Part shown: in pieces, positions 34,601 through 46,365 of the stretch
How the letters are laid out: the number at the start of each line of letters is the position of its first letter
Numbering within the stretch: position 1 is the first letter of the stretch
Assembly: GCF_027580225.2 (NCBI RefSeq)
Contig: NC_073348.2
Span: 28,137,501 to 28,201,500 of the forward strand
Origin: Misgurnus anguillicaudatus
Lineage: Eukaryota; Chordata; Actinopteri; Cypriniformes; Cobitidae
DNA length: 64,000 bases
Reading direction: 5' to 3'
Made by a program: the position numbers and the translations under genes
Notes under the pieces: generated by a model
Seen by the model: only the letters and a program-made list of their open reading frames with translations
Database searches by the model: none
What the model was told of the DNA's origin: nothing

Positions 34601-34902
34601 CGAAGACATTTGTGGAGATTGGATACACATTTAGGATTTAAAGGGATCGTTTTCAGGATTTAAAATCAATATAGACATAGATTGTGTAGCGCTGGAGCCA
34701 CGAGCGGAGGAAAAATCAAATCACAGGCTCTTATCCTCAGAACATCTCCTGCTGGGAAACACATGTGGAGAGACGATTATTCTGGTGGTCAATTTTTTCA
34801 GATTCACTTTAAAATATCTCTAAAACATCTTCAACCACACAAGGCAGGCAATTTCTTGGATAAGCTATGAAAGTACCGTATTGAGTGCCGTTTTTACCGT
34901 TC

Positions 34903-35161
34903 TTCTAAACCAGGGGCTCCCAAACGTTTTTTAGATGGGAATATGGAGAAAACAAAACATTTGTTTTTTTTAGTAGAGTTTAGTCTCTCATTGTCATTGT
35001 ATGCATGAAACCACATTTAAGGTAAGATAGTAAAACCATTGTCATTGCTAGTCATTAATTGTATTTTGTGTCACTGAAGTGGCTTTGCATGTCCCACTTA
35101 TTCCCACTGTGCGGCCCACCAGTGGGTCCCGACCTATAGTTTGAAAACACTTGTTCTAAAC
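34903..35161. mobile_element. hAT-type MITE with exact 8-bp target duplication
   Basis: Element 34911-35153 (243 bp) starts CAGGGGCTCCCAAACG and ends GTTTGAAAACACTTG. It is flanked by identical TTCTAAAC copies (34903-34910 and 35154-35161). The interior, CGGCCCACCAGTGGGTCCC, is typical of hAT remnants in vertebrates. Confidence 0.9.
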
Positions 35162-35249
35162 AAACATTGAAAGGACCATAACAAAATATGAGTCTGACCT
35201 CCAAAAATAATGACCTCATAGTTTGTTTATTACGATGTAGGGTAACGTG

Positions 35250-35802
35250 TTAAAGAGCACCTATTGTCCGATTCACGTTTTTACATTTCCTTTGGGGTGT
35301 AAGTGTGTATTAGTACATGTTAACGATATGCATAAGGTACAAACCCCAAAGTAAATGATGACGCGAGTTATCATCTCCAACGTAAATCTCTTTTCTTGGA
35401 CTACAACAAACACACGGATTGTAGGCAACAGTTTACTTCCTGGGATTGGTGATGTAGACAAGAGCGACATTATCATAATTCCTCTCGCTTAGACTCACAG
35501 CCTGTAAGTTAACTCTGTTAGCATTGCATTGTGACCGAATCTTTCAAACATGGTAAGGAGCGTCATGTTTCCGGCAGACATGAGAGGTATTCAGGCCAAT
35601 CACAACGTACAGATTAGCTGGCCAATCAGGGACATAAAGCTTTTCAAATCCCTGCCTTTCAGGAAGAGAGTGAAATCTGGAGCTACAAAAATGTACGGTA
35701 TGTGAAAAATAATGTGTTTTATAATCATAAACCAGGTAAACACATTGTATTATACCAAATACACAAAATAACGTTTTTAACAATGAAATAGGTGCTCTTT
35801 AA
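35250..35802 (-). mobile_element. TTAA-type MITE, 'AGAGCACCTATT' family, copy 4 (inverted)
   Basis: Element 35254-35798 (545 bp), TTAA at both ends, ends AGAGCACCTATTGTCC and AAATAGGTGCTCT. Longest and best-preserved copy. Minus-strand ORFs at 35273-35476 and 35544-35783 parallel those at 6019-6216 and 23918-24130, which is expected from shared repeat DNA. Confidence 0.95.
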
Positions 35803-36929
35803 GGTATTAGTGCCCTCTAGCGCCAGTAGCTTATACAACCTGTGGATACGTTTTAAGGTTTTTGCCTTATACATCAGATTAGACGCATTTAATTTTATAC
35901 ATTTGTAAATGTAGAAACGGTTTCATAAACATTTATGGTTTAAAAGATATTTTGGAGCATCTAACCCGGCTCTTAACCTAAACCCAACCACTTCTCAACC
36001 ACATAAAACACAACACGCTAGTAAAAGTACAGTCACAGGTATTTATTGCAAATTGACAACAAAAACAGTATAAAAGTATTACAATTTGCGTTGCAAACCT
36101 TGAAGCCATACGATCACTTTATATGAAAAAATCGATAAATGCAATGCGAACATTCAGCAGTGATGCAATCAGTCACGAGACACACGAGAGCCAATGGTAT
36201 TTCACAATAAAAAGATGACGTATCGTTGCTTTTTCCGGCGGCAGTTTTTGAACGAGTACACCTGATCTGATAGTTACAGCAGATTGTCATCACTTTTGCA
36301 TCTATTCTATAAATAAAAATCATTATCGATATCAATCATTTGACACTTGGTACTTTTCGACAAAGTTGTGACTGTTTTGCATGCTGTGTTTTATATCATA
36401 TAATAAATAAATGGGTATGTAATTGGCCATTTTTACAGTAGATGCCTGAATAGTTTAATGTGTAATAAAATACAATGAATCCTGGTGGCTTAAATTGAAA
36501 ATCATGTCTCAGTACATCTCATCATTGCAAAATTATACCCCAATATATATAATTTCATACCTTAATATATCATAAGTTTCACCTGATTCCGGTAGAGGCA
36601 CTAATTTAGTAAACTTTAGTAAACTTGGAATGACTAGACAGATGTATATTCGCTACTAAAATGGACAAAAAATGTGAAATATCTTGATTTTTGCTTGTTT
36701 TAGGTTGGATTAATGCTTGTTTTGTCCAATTTTCATTAATTTTAAGTCATCTTGAGGCCCACTTGGAAATCTGCTGAGGCCCCCCTGTGGGAAACACTGG
36801 GTTGGAGGATAGGTTGCAAAATATAAAAATGTGCTGTATTAAATATATGTATATATACATACACAATGAAAGAAATTCAAAAAGTTTTCCACATCACACC
36901 ACAATCAGATGGTAATATCATTCTTTTCC
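35803..36929. other. unassigned AT-rich sequence with a possible hAT end
   Basis: GAGGCCCCCCTGTGGGAAAC...CTGGG near 36775-36802 resembles the right end of a hAT-type element; no left end was found. Otherwise nothing recognised. Confidence 0.3.
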
Positions 36930-37339
36930 TCTATTTTATCCTTCAACCTTAAATCTTGGTTTTGGAATAGGCAAAAAATAACCCCCAGTGAAAGAAAAAG
37001 GGCCTGATGAACTGAAAAGTTTTGCCTTGGAAATAAACATCGGAAGGATTGCGAAGCCATCACATACCAATGAAAAGCAGCGTGCGAAGAAAATACAGAT
37101 AAAGAGACGAAGCCTCATTCGTGCTGTTAACCTTCTGTTTGTTTTGATCCTTCTGGATCTTTTTATAACATACTCCTCTGAGCTGACCTCACTGCTAAAA
37201 GCAAATAAGAAACAGGCAGATGTGTCCGTGAAATCTGCTTCGGATCGAGCAGTGCAAACTCCAAAGGGATGGAAATGGGTTCAATTTGTTTCTTTATTTA
37301 TTTTTCATTTCTGTAAAGAAATTAGCGAGAGAGCGGCTA
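36930..37339. other. single-copy sequence with a 118-codon ORF, probably not a gene
   Basis: A plus-strand ORF at 36988-37344 has a basic first half, then a hydrophobic stretch (about residues 48-62, LLFVLILLDLFITY) that could span a membrane. No homologous family comes to mind, codon choice is not distinctive, and ORFs of this length are expected by chance in 64 kb. Confidence 0.2.
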
Positions 37340-37900
37340 CGTGAAAGAAAGAAGAAAAATTGAAACCTCGCATGAAAGAGAGGCCAAGGACATTGTATCC
37401 CAAGCGTTAGATTGGTTTCACATCAAATGATTAGCCTCATCCATGCTAATTACACTGAATGGAAACTAATTAGAAGGAACCATTCTTCTAGCTAATGAGG
37501 ATTTGAGGCCTTTCTCAGGACGTTATTTAGTGAAGCGCATATTCTCCTTTAAATCAAATCGCGGCGCAAAAAAGCATTACTTATTTGGAGACACATGCGT
37601 TTCTAAAACTATAACCACAATCAATGCCTATAACAATAAATCACTGGCGCCAATTAAGCTCTGTGCTAAAAGCCGAAAATATTCATTTTTTCACTCAAAT
37701 CAGTCTGCGTGATTGCATTAGGCTCCGAGAGCACTGCTCTTTTATACCGAGTGGTTGATGCTTTATTTGTTCGTCTAATTGGTGCTAATGAATTATGCAA
37801 ATCATCGATCGCTTTAAATCATCGGAGATAATTTGCACTAATTATTCACGTTTACAATGAGCTTATAAATAAACCTGAAAATGATCTCGCACATGCACAC
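37340..37900. promoter_or_regulatory. candidate conserved enhancer-like block (homeodomain and POU sites)
   Basis: Strongest enhancer-like stretch. TAAT/ATTA cores occur repeatedly at 37446-37472 (GCTAATTAC, ACTAATTAG), 37490-37500, about 37775-37795 and 37835-37845. An octamer ATGCAAAT lies at 37795-37802, next to ATCATCGATCG. It also holds ATCAAATCGCGGCGC and TGGCGCCAATTAAGC words. No repeats. Which transcription factors bind is unknown; the motif identities come from general knowledge. Confidence 0.45.
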
Positions 37901-38420
37901 GCCATATCTCCCATACACAGCAATCAAAACCCAATGACAATACCCCACTGTGGACGACGTGTTTTCCTAACCTCGCCGAAGACCCTAGCGGAGGTCCACT
38001 TATACTGTCAAAAGAGTCCCACGTCTAAAATCAAAACAAGCCAATCAGGAGGCGCTCTAGTTTTGCTGTCCCACTGATTAAACACATGGCGTGTGTTGGA
38101 GCGAGAGGAGGAGAGTGTGGGGGAGAGAGTGCAATTTACTAAATTACAAGTATTCTGAACATGTAAATATAGTTTAATTATGGCAATTAAAGAAGATTAC
38201 TGGAGATTGGCAGATGGGGGATGTAATGCTCTTTTAATTAAAGTCTGAATATACAGTAACACAAACAGAATGTTAACCCCGCTGAATGGAATGGGTAGTT
38301 AGGCCCTGACAAATTGTATCCCCGTGCTTCTCTCTGAAGACTTATAATTACCAGTGTTTAGAGGGAGAGATTGTACGTGTGAGCGCGTGTATGTTTCTGT
38401 CAGGGCGCAAAATTGCAAAC
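37901..38420. other. single-copy sequence, possibly regulatory
   Basis: Contains TTTAATTATGGCAATTAAAG (about 38172) and TCTTTTAATTAAAGTC (about 38231), both palindromic TAAT-type motifs. No gene. Confidence 0.35.
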
Positions 38421-39310
38421 AGGCTCGAATAGCTGAATTAGGGTGACATGAGGCAAAATATTTTGACAACAGTTAATACAGCATTAGGGCCAATTAATAG
38501 GGATTTAACTCGTGAGATCACTCTCTGTAAATTAGAAACAGTGTTTGGACTTTCGCTACGTAAAACCTGAGGGCGAACCAAAGCACGAAGCCTTGGCCGG
38601 ACTTCAAAGCGAGAGGGGAAATAAATGAAACGATAAAGAGAATCGACTTGACGCGCATAAAAAAAGAGTTTTGACCACAACAAAAGGATTTAATGATGAA
38701 AGCAACTCCAGCAAGAGATGAGATGGTTTTACAAGAACTTCATAATGCCTAACTATTAAAACCATCTGAATCTTTAGCATTGAAATAGCCGACTAGCGCA
38801 CAATCCTTCAATTCTACTTCAATTCTCACACTCTATAAGCTTATGATCCAGGCCTTACCCAACCCTAATGACGAAACTGATATTTAAGCACCATCGGGGG
38901 AAATTTCTATCGACGTGACTCACGAGTCGCTATAGCTTCTGGGACAGACATTTCCAGGGGATCTATAAAACAGTGTAGCAACATTTTACGAATTCATGTC
39001 GATAGTCTATTAGAAATTCTAACAGAAAGATCGATGACCTCCGCTCAGGGCCCTGCAATAAAGATTGCCTTTGGAAAGCCATTTAAGGGCTTAATCTCTT
39101 CATCATGTGGTATTTGGAAGCCTAACTTTGTTCTTGTTAGGCAGATCAATTGCATTAATTTACAAAACGGGGGAAAATGTCACCTTTCATCCTTTAAGTC
39201 GGCAGCGAGCGAGAGAGTCGCATTAACAAGCGTGACCGCTCCACTCCCTCATATTAGCACAGAGAGGTGTCATGGGAGACCTGACCTACAAATTTTAATT
39301 ACCACATGAA
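38421..39310. promoter_or_regulatory. candidate conserved non-coding blocks
   Basis: Unique sequence. GGGCCAATTAATAGGG at about 38488, GCAATAAAGATTGCC at about 39054, GATCAATTGCATTAATT at about 39145 and CAAATTTTAATTACC at about 39290 are notable. AGCGAGCGAGAGAGTCGC is at about 39206. No supported ORF (the longest, 91 codons at 39034-39309, lies within the block). Confidence 0.4.
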
Positions 39311-39419
39311 AAATGCAGGGCCGCCGACGAACAGTGACATCGAAAGTGCAACCAAAGAGCCGTCTGGGTGAGTTAACACATTCCTGTCTGGACTTTAACG
39401 AGACACGGCTGTATACGCT

Positions 39420-40320
39420 ATATGGATGATTCTCACGAAACCATTGAAACACCACGGCACTAATGATTTTAGCTTTAAAATGTGTAATATAGTAACATTA
39501 AAAAGCATCAGAATTAACACAATACTGTCTTCTACCTTGCACAATGTGTGATTTCAACATAAGAATTTATAATTGTAAATTTTATCTCATTTTCTGCTGA
39601 AATTCTCATTACCGCAATGTGTCCGGCTGTGTTTGAACATGCGTTATGTTGTAATTTAATCAAATGAACACAAAAATATTAAGAAAAAATAAATAAACGG
39701 ATGTTTTGCTAGACTACTTTAGATGACAGAAAAAATATTTACTGAATATTCATGTTTAATAATAATGAAGAAAAATTAGGAAAATTATGTGTCCATGCCT
39801 GATGTTCTCATCCTCCGCAACACTTTTTGAGAACAGTTTAAGCACACATACAGAATTTTAATAAAGTTTGATTTTAAGTGACCAAGAACATGGACCAGTT
39901 ACTTCTACTTTTTACAGTTAATTTGAAATATTGTCTTGTCAGAATGCTTACACGACATTTTGATTATCATTACCGCAACACATGCTTATTAAATGTTAAT
40001 TTAATTTATAGAAGCATAATACTTTGTTTTTAAATGCATGTGCAGAATCTCCAAATTATGTTCTTTCAGGTTTGTCATGTCATTTTGAAAATATGTCAGT
40101 GTTGATGTTTTCTGACTGTTGCGGTAATGAGATTTTTTAGGACTAATTTTTTAAATTATGTTACAAAAAGTGTTAAATGATAAGTAAAAGTTTTTTAATT
40201 AATGTTCCCATTTACTCCAACCTTTGTTTTTCAATGTCTGGTGGGAAAAAAAGTAAATTTAAGCAATTTTTACATTTTCATGCTTGACATTTTTAAAACC
40301 AAGTTTTCGTGAGAATCACC
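39420..40320. mobile_element. unclassified inverted-repeat element (M family), copy 1
   Basis: Ends are inverted: ATGGATGATTCTCACGAAA at the left (GATTCTCACGAAA at 39428-39440) and TTTCGTGAGAATCACCCAT at the right (40305-40317). About 890 bp. Inside, TCTCATTACCGCAA (about 39604) is mirrored by TTGCGGTAATGAGA (about 40118), with further CCGCAACA words at about 39816 and 39974. No long ORF. A left-end copy lies at 58905 onward. Confidence 0.75.
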
Positions 40321-40499
40321 CATATATGAACATCAAAGCAATGAACATCAAACATTTAACTGCTAATGCATTTTTTTGTAAAGCACTGTACTATTTGTTT
40401 AATTTTCACATATTTTTGTATGATGCTTACGTTGAAAAGCCCCGTTTAAATAATCATCATTAAGCTGCAAGATAACAAACTATTGTTTGATGTTTATAA
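40321..40499. other. short unassigned sequence
   Basis: AT-rich, nothing recognised. Confidence 0.3.
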
Positions 40500-41570
40500 A
40501 GGTAAGCCGTGCTTGTAGTGTTTATGCAGGTTTGCGTCATTTCTCAATCTGGTTTTGATTTTCCCCATCATTTTCTTTTCTTCTCTCTGCTATTTGTGTC
40601 AGCAAAAATCAACAAAAAATACGAGCCAAAGAAATTGTTAAATCAAAGTGGATGCATTCATTTCTTGACCGTGGGACCCAGATCCGCAATTACAGACAAC
40701 ACCTCACCCGTCTCCATCTTGTGTTCATTTTACCGCAGACATAATGGGTTCTCATGGATCAGTGCACGAGGCATTGTGAGCATCTTGTTGCGGTTGTGCA
40801 TCAGACAGGTCGGTTGTTTTTGTGAGATAATTAAAGCAACGTGAGGAGAAAGAACTCGCCATTTGTACACCCACATGGATTAATCTGGGGATTGTTCACG
40901 AAGGCAAAGCAATTTGCGTTGGGTTGTAACATGTAGGGTTAACTGACACATATAATGTCCCTCGGCGATGACTGACTTTATTATTGTCTATATAGAAGGA
41001 GTCTGAGTAATGAAAAAACATTTATTACCATGAAAGCGATCTGACTTTGTAATAAGATGCATTGCTATAAAAAAACAACAACAAACAAGGATATGTTTAT
41101 TTCTTGCACAGCAGATTATTATCGTATGTCCACCGTTGTATTTGTCTCCCATAATGGTTTTGTGTCACTTCTCTACTGCTTGAAGTACTACGTGTGACAA
41201 ACAGCAACAGTGGCGAAAAATAAACAAAATGAAACAAACATTAGCAAGATGATAACATTAAGATCCAACAGTGCGTGAAATAGTCAGTAATTTGGACTTG
41301 TTCTTAAAAGCGTGTTTACGTTTGGGAGTTAGCAGATGGTTGAGATTAGTGGGTTTGAAGTTTAGCGTGCTGCGAGTTGCGAATAATAGAGACGAGCTTT
41401 CCCCGGCTCAACATGTAAACCACAGACGTAACAGTTTCACACTTGACATCAATCAGGAGGTCCTGCCACAAAATAAATCACTCATGATAGCTAAGTAGAC
41501 TCTGTTTGAAGAGGCACATGCAAAAAGGCTTCAAAACAATTATTGTTCTGGGTGGTTGCCTTTATTCTTA
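40500..41570. promoter_or_regulatory. single-copy region, candidate regulatory
   Basis: Unique sequence with GATAATTAAAGCAACG (about 40825), a TGGATTAATCTGGGG word (bicoid-type TAATC, about 40876) and CGATGACTGACTTTATT. A 111-codon ORF at 40509-40844 has no domain. Regulatory role inferred. Confidence 0.3.
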
Positions 41571-41578
41571 CTGGTCCA

Positions 41579-41690
41579 ATTCTTTTATCCAACGCTATAT
41601 ATTGGAAATGTGCATTCCCTGGGAATGAAACCCACAGCTTTGGTGTTGCTAGCGCTTAGCTCTAACAAATGAGCTACAGGAATGCCTATA
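41579..41690 (-). mobile_element. tRNA-derived SINE, minus strand
   Basis: On the minus strand the sequence reads GTAGCTCATTTGTTAGAGCT (A-box region), then CGCTAGCAACACCAAAG, GTGGGTTTCATTCCC (B-box relative), GGGAATGCACA and GCGTTGGATAAAAGAATTGG. The order matches the SINE pieces at 13134 and 28190. Confidence 0.75.
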
Positions 41691-41704
41691 ACTAAATTGA
41701 GCTT

Positions 41705-42442
41705 TTAAAGGAAAACACCACCGTTTTTAATATTGTACTATGTTCTTACCTCAACTTAGATGAATTAATACATACTTATCTTTTTTTCAATGTGTGCAAT
41801 TAATCTTTGTACAGTGCGTAGTGAATGTGTTAGCATTTAGCCTAGCCCCATTCATTCCTTGGGATCCAGGCAGGGATGAATTTGGAGGCCACCAAACACT
41901 TGCATGTTTTCTCTATTTGAGGACTGTTACATGAGTAGTTACACGAGTAAGTATGGTGGCGCAAAACAAAATGTGGTGCGGATAAAAATGAGAACTATAT
42001 TGTATGACGGAAGAGCACTTAGTTTGCAGCACTTCGAACGTGGCGCGCAGTAACATCATCACTTCTGAATACTCGCTCAAACATCCTTCAATATTACTGC
42101 GCCCGAGGTCGAAGTGCTGCAAAATAAGCGCTCTTCCATTCTCATTTTTATCCGCTTAAAAATCACCACGTTTTATTTTGCGCCACCATACTTACTCGTG
42201 TAACTACGGTACTCATGTAACAGTCTTTAAATAGGGAAAACATGGAGGTGATTGGTGGCTTCTGGATTCATCCCTGTTTGGATCCTAAGGAATGAATGGG
42301 GCTAGGCTAAATGCTAACATATTCATGACGCGCTGAACAAAGATTAGGTGCACACATTAAAAAAAGATAGGTATGTATTTATTCGTCTACGTTTAGGTAA
42401 GAACATAGTAAAATATTGAAAAACTGTGGTGTTTTCCTTTAA
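41705..42442. mobile_element. TTAA-flanked palindromic MITE, family P3, long copy
   Basis: Element 41709-42438 (730 bp) between TTAA copies. Ends AGGAAAACACCACCG and CTGTGGTGTTTTCCT. Almost the whole unit is an inverted repeat: ATGTTCTTACCTCAACTTAG, ACTCGTGTAA and CAGCACTTCGA words all have complements on the other side. It contains a palindromic core around 42000-42160 absent from the short copy at 21731. Confidence 0.9.
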
Positions 42443-42459
42443 CTAGAAGACAGATGTTA

Positions 42460-42540
42460 GTTCCTATAGCTTAACTGGTATGTGATGGTGCTGGCAACAC
42501 TAAGGTTGGTATTTAAATGCATACGTGTGCTACCTGTGTA
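42460..42540 (+). mobile_element. degraded SINE head
   Basis: TCCTATAGCTTAACTGGTATG (A-box-like) and GTGCTGGCAACACTAAGGTTGG (compare 41640-41690 inverted) suggest a worn tRNA-derived SINE. The B box is eroded. Confidence 0.45.
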
Positions 42541-42759
42541 TACAACACCAAAATCACATTGATCACCAGAATCTCCTCACTCTCTTGCTCTTTTAACTCA
42601 CCATATTTTCACCCCACCTGTCTAAGAGTGTGAACACCCCCCCTGTACCTCCTGTTGGGTTTCAAGCTCGTTTTTCCCCATTCACATACAGTATTTCTTC
42701 CTTCACACTTTTCCTTTCCTTTTGCTCTATTGTCTGAAAATGATGGGCAGCCCACAGGT

Positions 42760-43680
42760 CTCCGTCAGTCACTTGTAGGTTAAAGAAACTAATAGCTTAA
42801 AGTCTTTAAATTGTCACGTAAGCCAGCGGCTTTAAGACAAATTGAAGTAAATGGAGCCTTTTCCAGGTCCCCCTCTGCGGCAGAATGTGAGGGCGAGCAC
42901 AAAAGAGGGCCCTTCATGAGGGGGCGTGAAAAGAAAGGTAATGCAGCATGTAGGTCTGTAAGGCTGCGCATTCAATAGCACCAGCTATTAGCTTTCTTAC
43001 AGCCATTACGGCTGTCGAGATGGAGGGCCTTGACACTTGGGGGAGAAAAAACTGAGGCGAGATGTTGGAGGAGTACGTAAGTGCAACTTGAAGATTCAGG
43101 CCCATTTCACCCCTCCCCGCATGCATGTGCTGTCAAATGTCTGTCAGTCAACGAGACAATTTACCTCATACGGCAGCGAGGCACGGAGCGTGGTGGAAAA
43201 GCTATGAGGGATGAACAGTAAATGACATCGCTTGTCTCTCTCCTTGCTCGATCGGTGTCTCATTATTTACGCGGCTATGTGGGAAGTCATTGCTATAGGA
43301 AAATGACGCTAATGATACGAAAGTCGAGATGCGTCCCGTGCATCAATCCTCGATTGCGTCAAGACAAATGTGAGACGATGAGGCACAATTGGCTCACCTT
43401 GTGCTGAAACGAACCTGATGTTATTATGAGGTTTACGATAATGTAACTCCTAGAAAGCGTGTCATAAAAAGAGGATAATTTTGGACAATATTCGTCATTG
43501 TCAAAATAGTGAGTTTTACTGTACTATTGGTTTTGGAAAATCACCCAAAAGAATGCATGGTAAAAGTATAAGTCATAGAGAGCTAATAAAAGCTTTGTTT
43601 CGTGCTGTAAAACGCCTCATTTCCAAAGAAAACCTAGGCTACATGACTCCCATATTCTTCACATGAATATTTTTTTACTA
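42760..43680. promoter_or_regulatory. candidate conserved non-coding blocks
   Basis: Unique sequence with CACCAGCTATTAGC, CATTATTTACGCGGC, GACGCTAATGATACG, CCTCGATTGCGTCAAG and GGCACAATTGGCTCACC words, dense between 43200 and 43450. Several 60-70-codon ORFs on both strands, none with a domain. Confidence 0.4.
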
Positions 43681-45150
43681 AACACTTCCCATGTCTGCTC
43701 TTTTGAGAGATTAAGTAAAAAACCTTGAATGTTCAAGAACATTTATCATTTTTTCCACTCCAACACCAAAATTAAGTGAAAGACAGACCCACGCTTGGGT
43801 CCAAAAGAAAGATTGTAAGATTGGTGTGATCTAACGTGTTAAAGAAAGAAAACCCCGCAGAAAACGAGGTAAAATGGTCTCTATAATTTAGGACATACAA
43901 TATCACATCTCACTCTGAGGAATTGTGCATTAAAGTTAATGGGAATGAGATTGAAAGGCTGCTTCGTTGAACTGTGCTGATTCAGGCCTCAAACCAAGAG
44001 CCTGCTAATGTCTGCAAACCTTGATCGAACTTAACAGTTCCTCTGAGAAGCTCTATGAAAAGTCTTTGACCTCATCCGTAACACCGAAATCAGCCAAGTT
44101 CCTCTCTCCGGCGATCTGTGGACCGCTGCAGCCTCTCAGATTTACAGAGATTATTGCTTTAACCTCAAGTACCTTACCATAAGGCCTTTAAAATAATGTG
44201 TCTGAATTTAAATTTAATAGGGACCTCTGCTTACGAGCACACCTGGTGATCTCGCAAACTGCTAAAACACTATCTACTGTAGTAGTCTTTTATATTCATA
44301 AGACTTCAGCCAGGGAATCTATTAATATGATAACCAGCCATTAATCAAACCACACCATGAATTCAGGGCACCCGGCCTATGCTTATAACATCTAAGACTT
44401 CATTCCCATGCAGTTTCATTTTTAATTATATCTTTTTCGGTTTAAAATTCACTCCTTTTTAAAAGGACACTTTAAAGAGAATTTTTGTCAGTGGCTTTTT
44501 AATGTAATTATGACCAACCGTTTGAGCGGCGGAGAAACGCTTTGCTTTCAACACCCCCAGTCCTTATTTCTCCCTGCAGACTGCGGCTAATTGAATCGAA
44601 AGTTCAATCTCGCTGAATTAGTGGTGTGTGTAAGAGAGACAATTTATCATGTCCAGTTAAGCAAAATGGATTTGAAAAACATTAAGAGGCGCTGATTGGC
44701 TTCAGCACATCATTAGTCGGTTCGTACACACGATGAGAGAGAAACAGATGAGAAAAGAGAGATGACAGACTGAAGCCGGCGAGACGGAGCTTAACTCAGG
44801 TAATTGACGTGGGGAAAATGCTCAGTCATTTCTAATCATTAGACACAACCGCTATGTAAAACAAGGAACAAGGCTGATAATTAAAGCTAAATCGAGGTGG
44901 AGACGTGAAGAGATCTTGATGTGCCGAAAGGGAACGGATATGCTAACTTGGTTAGCTAAGGCTCATAAAACTATCCTATTCAGAAATAATATGCATGGTA
45001 TTAATCACAATGCCAGAGCAAACTTCAGACAAATGCAAAACAATGAAAAAAGTTTCCAAAATTAAAAAAAAGCAAAACAATGAAAAAAGTTTCCAAAATT
45101 AAAAAAAAAATGGCAGAAAAAAGACCCCTCTACTTTCATTACTTACTGTT
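43681..45150. promoter_or_regulatory. single-copy region with candidate regulatory block at 44460-44960
   Basis: 44460-44960 has TTTTTAATGTAATTATGACC, GCGGCTAATTGAATCG, GCTGAATTAGTGG and CAGGTAATTGACGTGG words with CpG-containing flanks. The flanks are AT-rich and unremarkable. 45043-45115 carries a direct repeat of CAAAACAATGAAAAAAG plus AAAATTAAAAAAAA. Confidence 0.35.
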
Positions 45151-45159
45151 CACTCTAAA

Positions 45160-45512
45160 GAAAGAAAGTAATAAAATCATTGATAGACAGACATACAGAT
45201 ACAGACAGAGAGACAAATAAAGAAAGAAACAGACAGACAGACAGACAGACAGAATGAAATAAAGATGATAGATAGATACATGTAGACAGACAGACAAACA
45301 AACAGACAGACAGAAACAATGAAACAAATTCAAATTGAGTGATATACAAACAGACACAGACAGAAGGATAGAATCATAGAAAGAAAGAAAGAAAGAAAGA
45401 CGATTGATAGACAGACATTCAAGCAGATGGATAGACACATAGACAGATAGAGAGATAGATAGACACACACACAGACAGACAGATATATAGACACAGAAAG
45501 AAAGAAAGAAAA

Positions 45513-45576
<64 letters not shown>

Positions 45577-45636
45577 AAAAGAAGATTGACAGACATACAG
45601 ACAGATAGATAGACATACAGACAGATAGATAAACAC

Positions 45637-45667
<31 letters not shown>

Positions 45668-45759
45668 ACGAACGAACGAACGAAAGAAAGAAATAGAAAG
45701 AAAGAAAGAAAGAAAGAAGACTGACAAACAGACCTACAGACAGATAGATAGACACAGAC

Positions 45760-45798
<39 letters not shown>

Positions 45799-46004
45799 AG
45801 ATTGACAAACAGACAGATAGATAGACACAGACAGAAAGAAAGAAAGAAAGAAAGAAGATTGACAAACAGACATACAGACAGATAGATAGACACAGAATAA
45901 ATAAATAAATAAATAAATAAATAAAGAAAGAAAGATTGACAAATAGACATAATCAAATAGATAGACAGATAGACAAAGAAAGAAAGAAAAAAAGAAAGAA
46001 GATT

Positions 46005-46040
<36 letters not shown>

Positions 46041-46041
46041 C

Positions 46042-46092
<51 letters not shown>

Positions 46093-46131
46093 AGATTGAC
46101 AAATAGACATACAGACAGATAGATAGACACA

Positions 46132-46183
<52 letters not shown>

Positions 46184-46222
46184 AGATTGACAAATAGACA
46201 TACAGACAGATATATAGACACA

Positions 46223-46286
<64 letters not shown>

Positions 46287-46365
46287 AGATTGACAAATAG
46301 ACATACAGACAGATAGACGCACAGACAGACAGAAAGAAACATAGAAAGAAAGAAAGACTGGAAAG
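45160..46365. repeat. compound GAAA/GACA/GATA array with higher-order unit
   Basis: About 1.2 kb. Pure GAAA runs of variable length alternate with a conserved spacer of about 45 bp reading roughly GAAGATTGACAAACAGACA followed by TACAGACAGATAGATAGACAC. Spacer copies start near 45583, 45717, 45798, 45855, 46000, 46092, 46182 and 46286; AAAT and GAAC variants occur once each (45897-45925, 45667-45684). The minus-strand ORFs of up to 385 codons (Phe/Leu/Ser/Cys-rich) are translations of the repeat. Confidence 0.95.
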
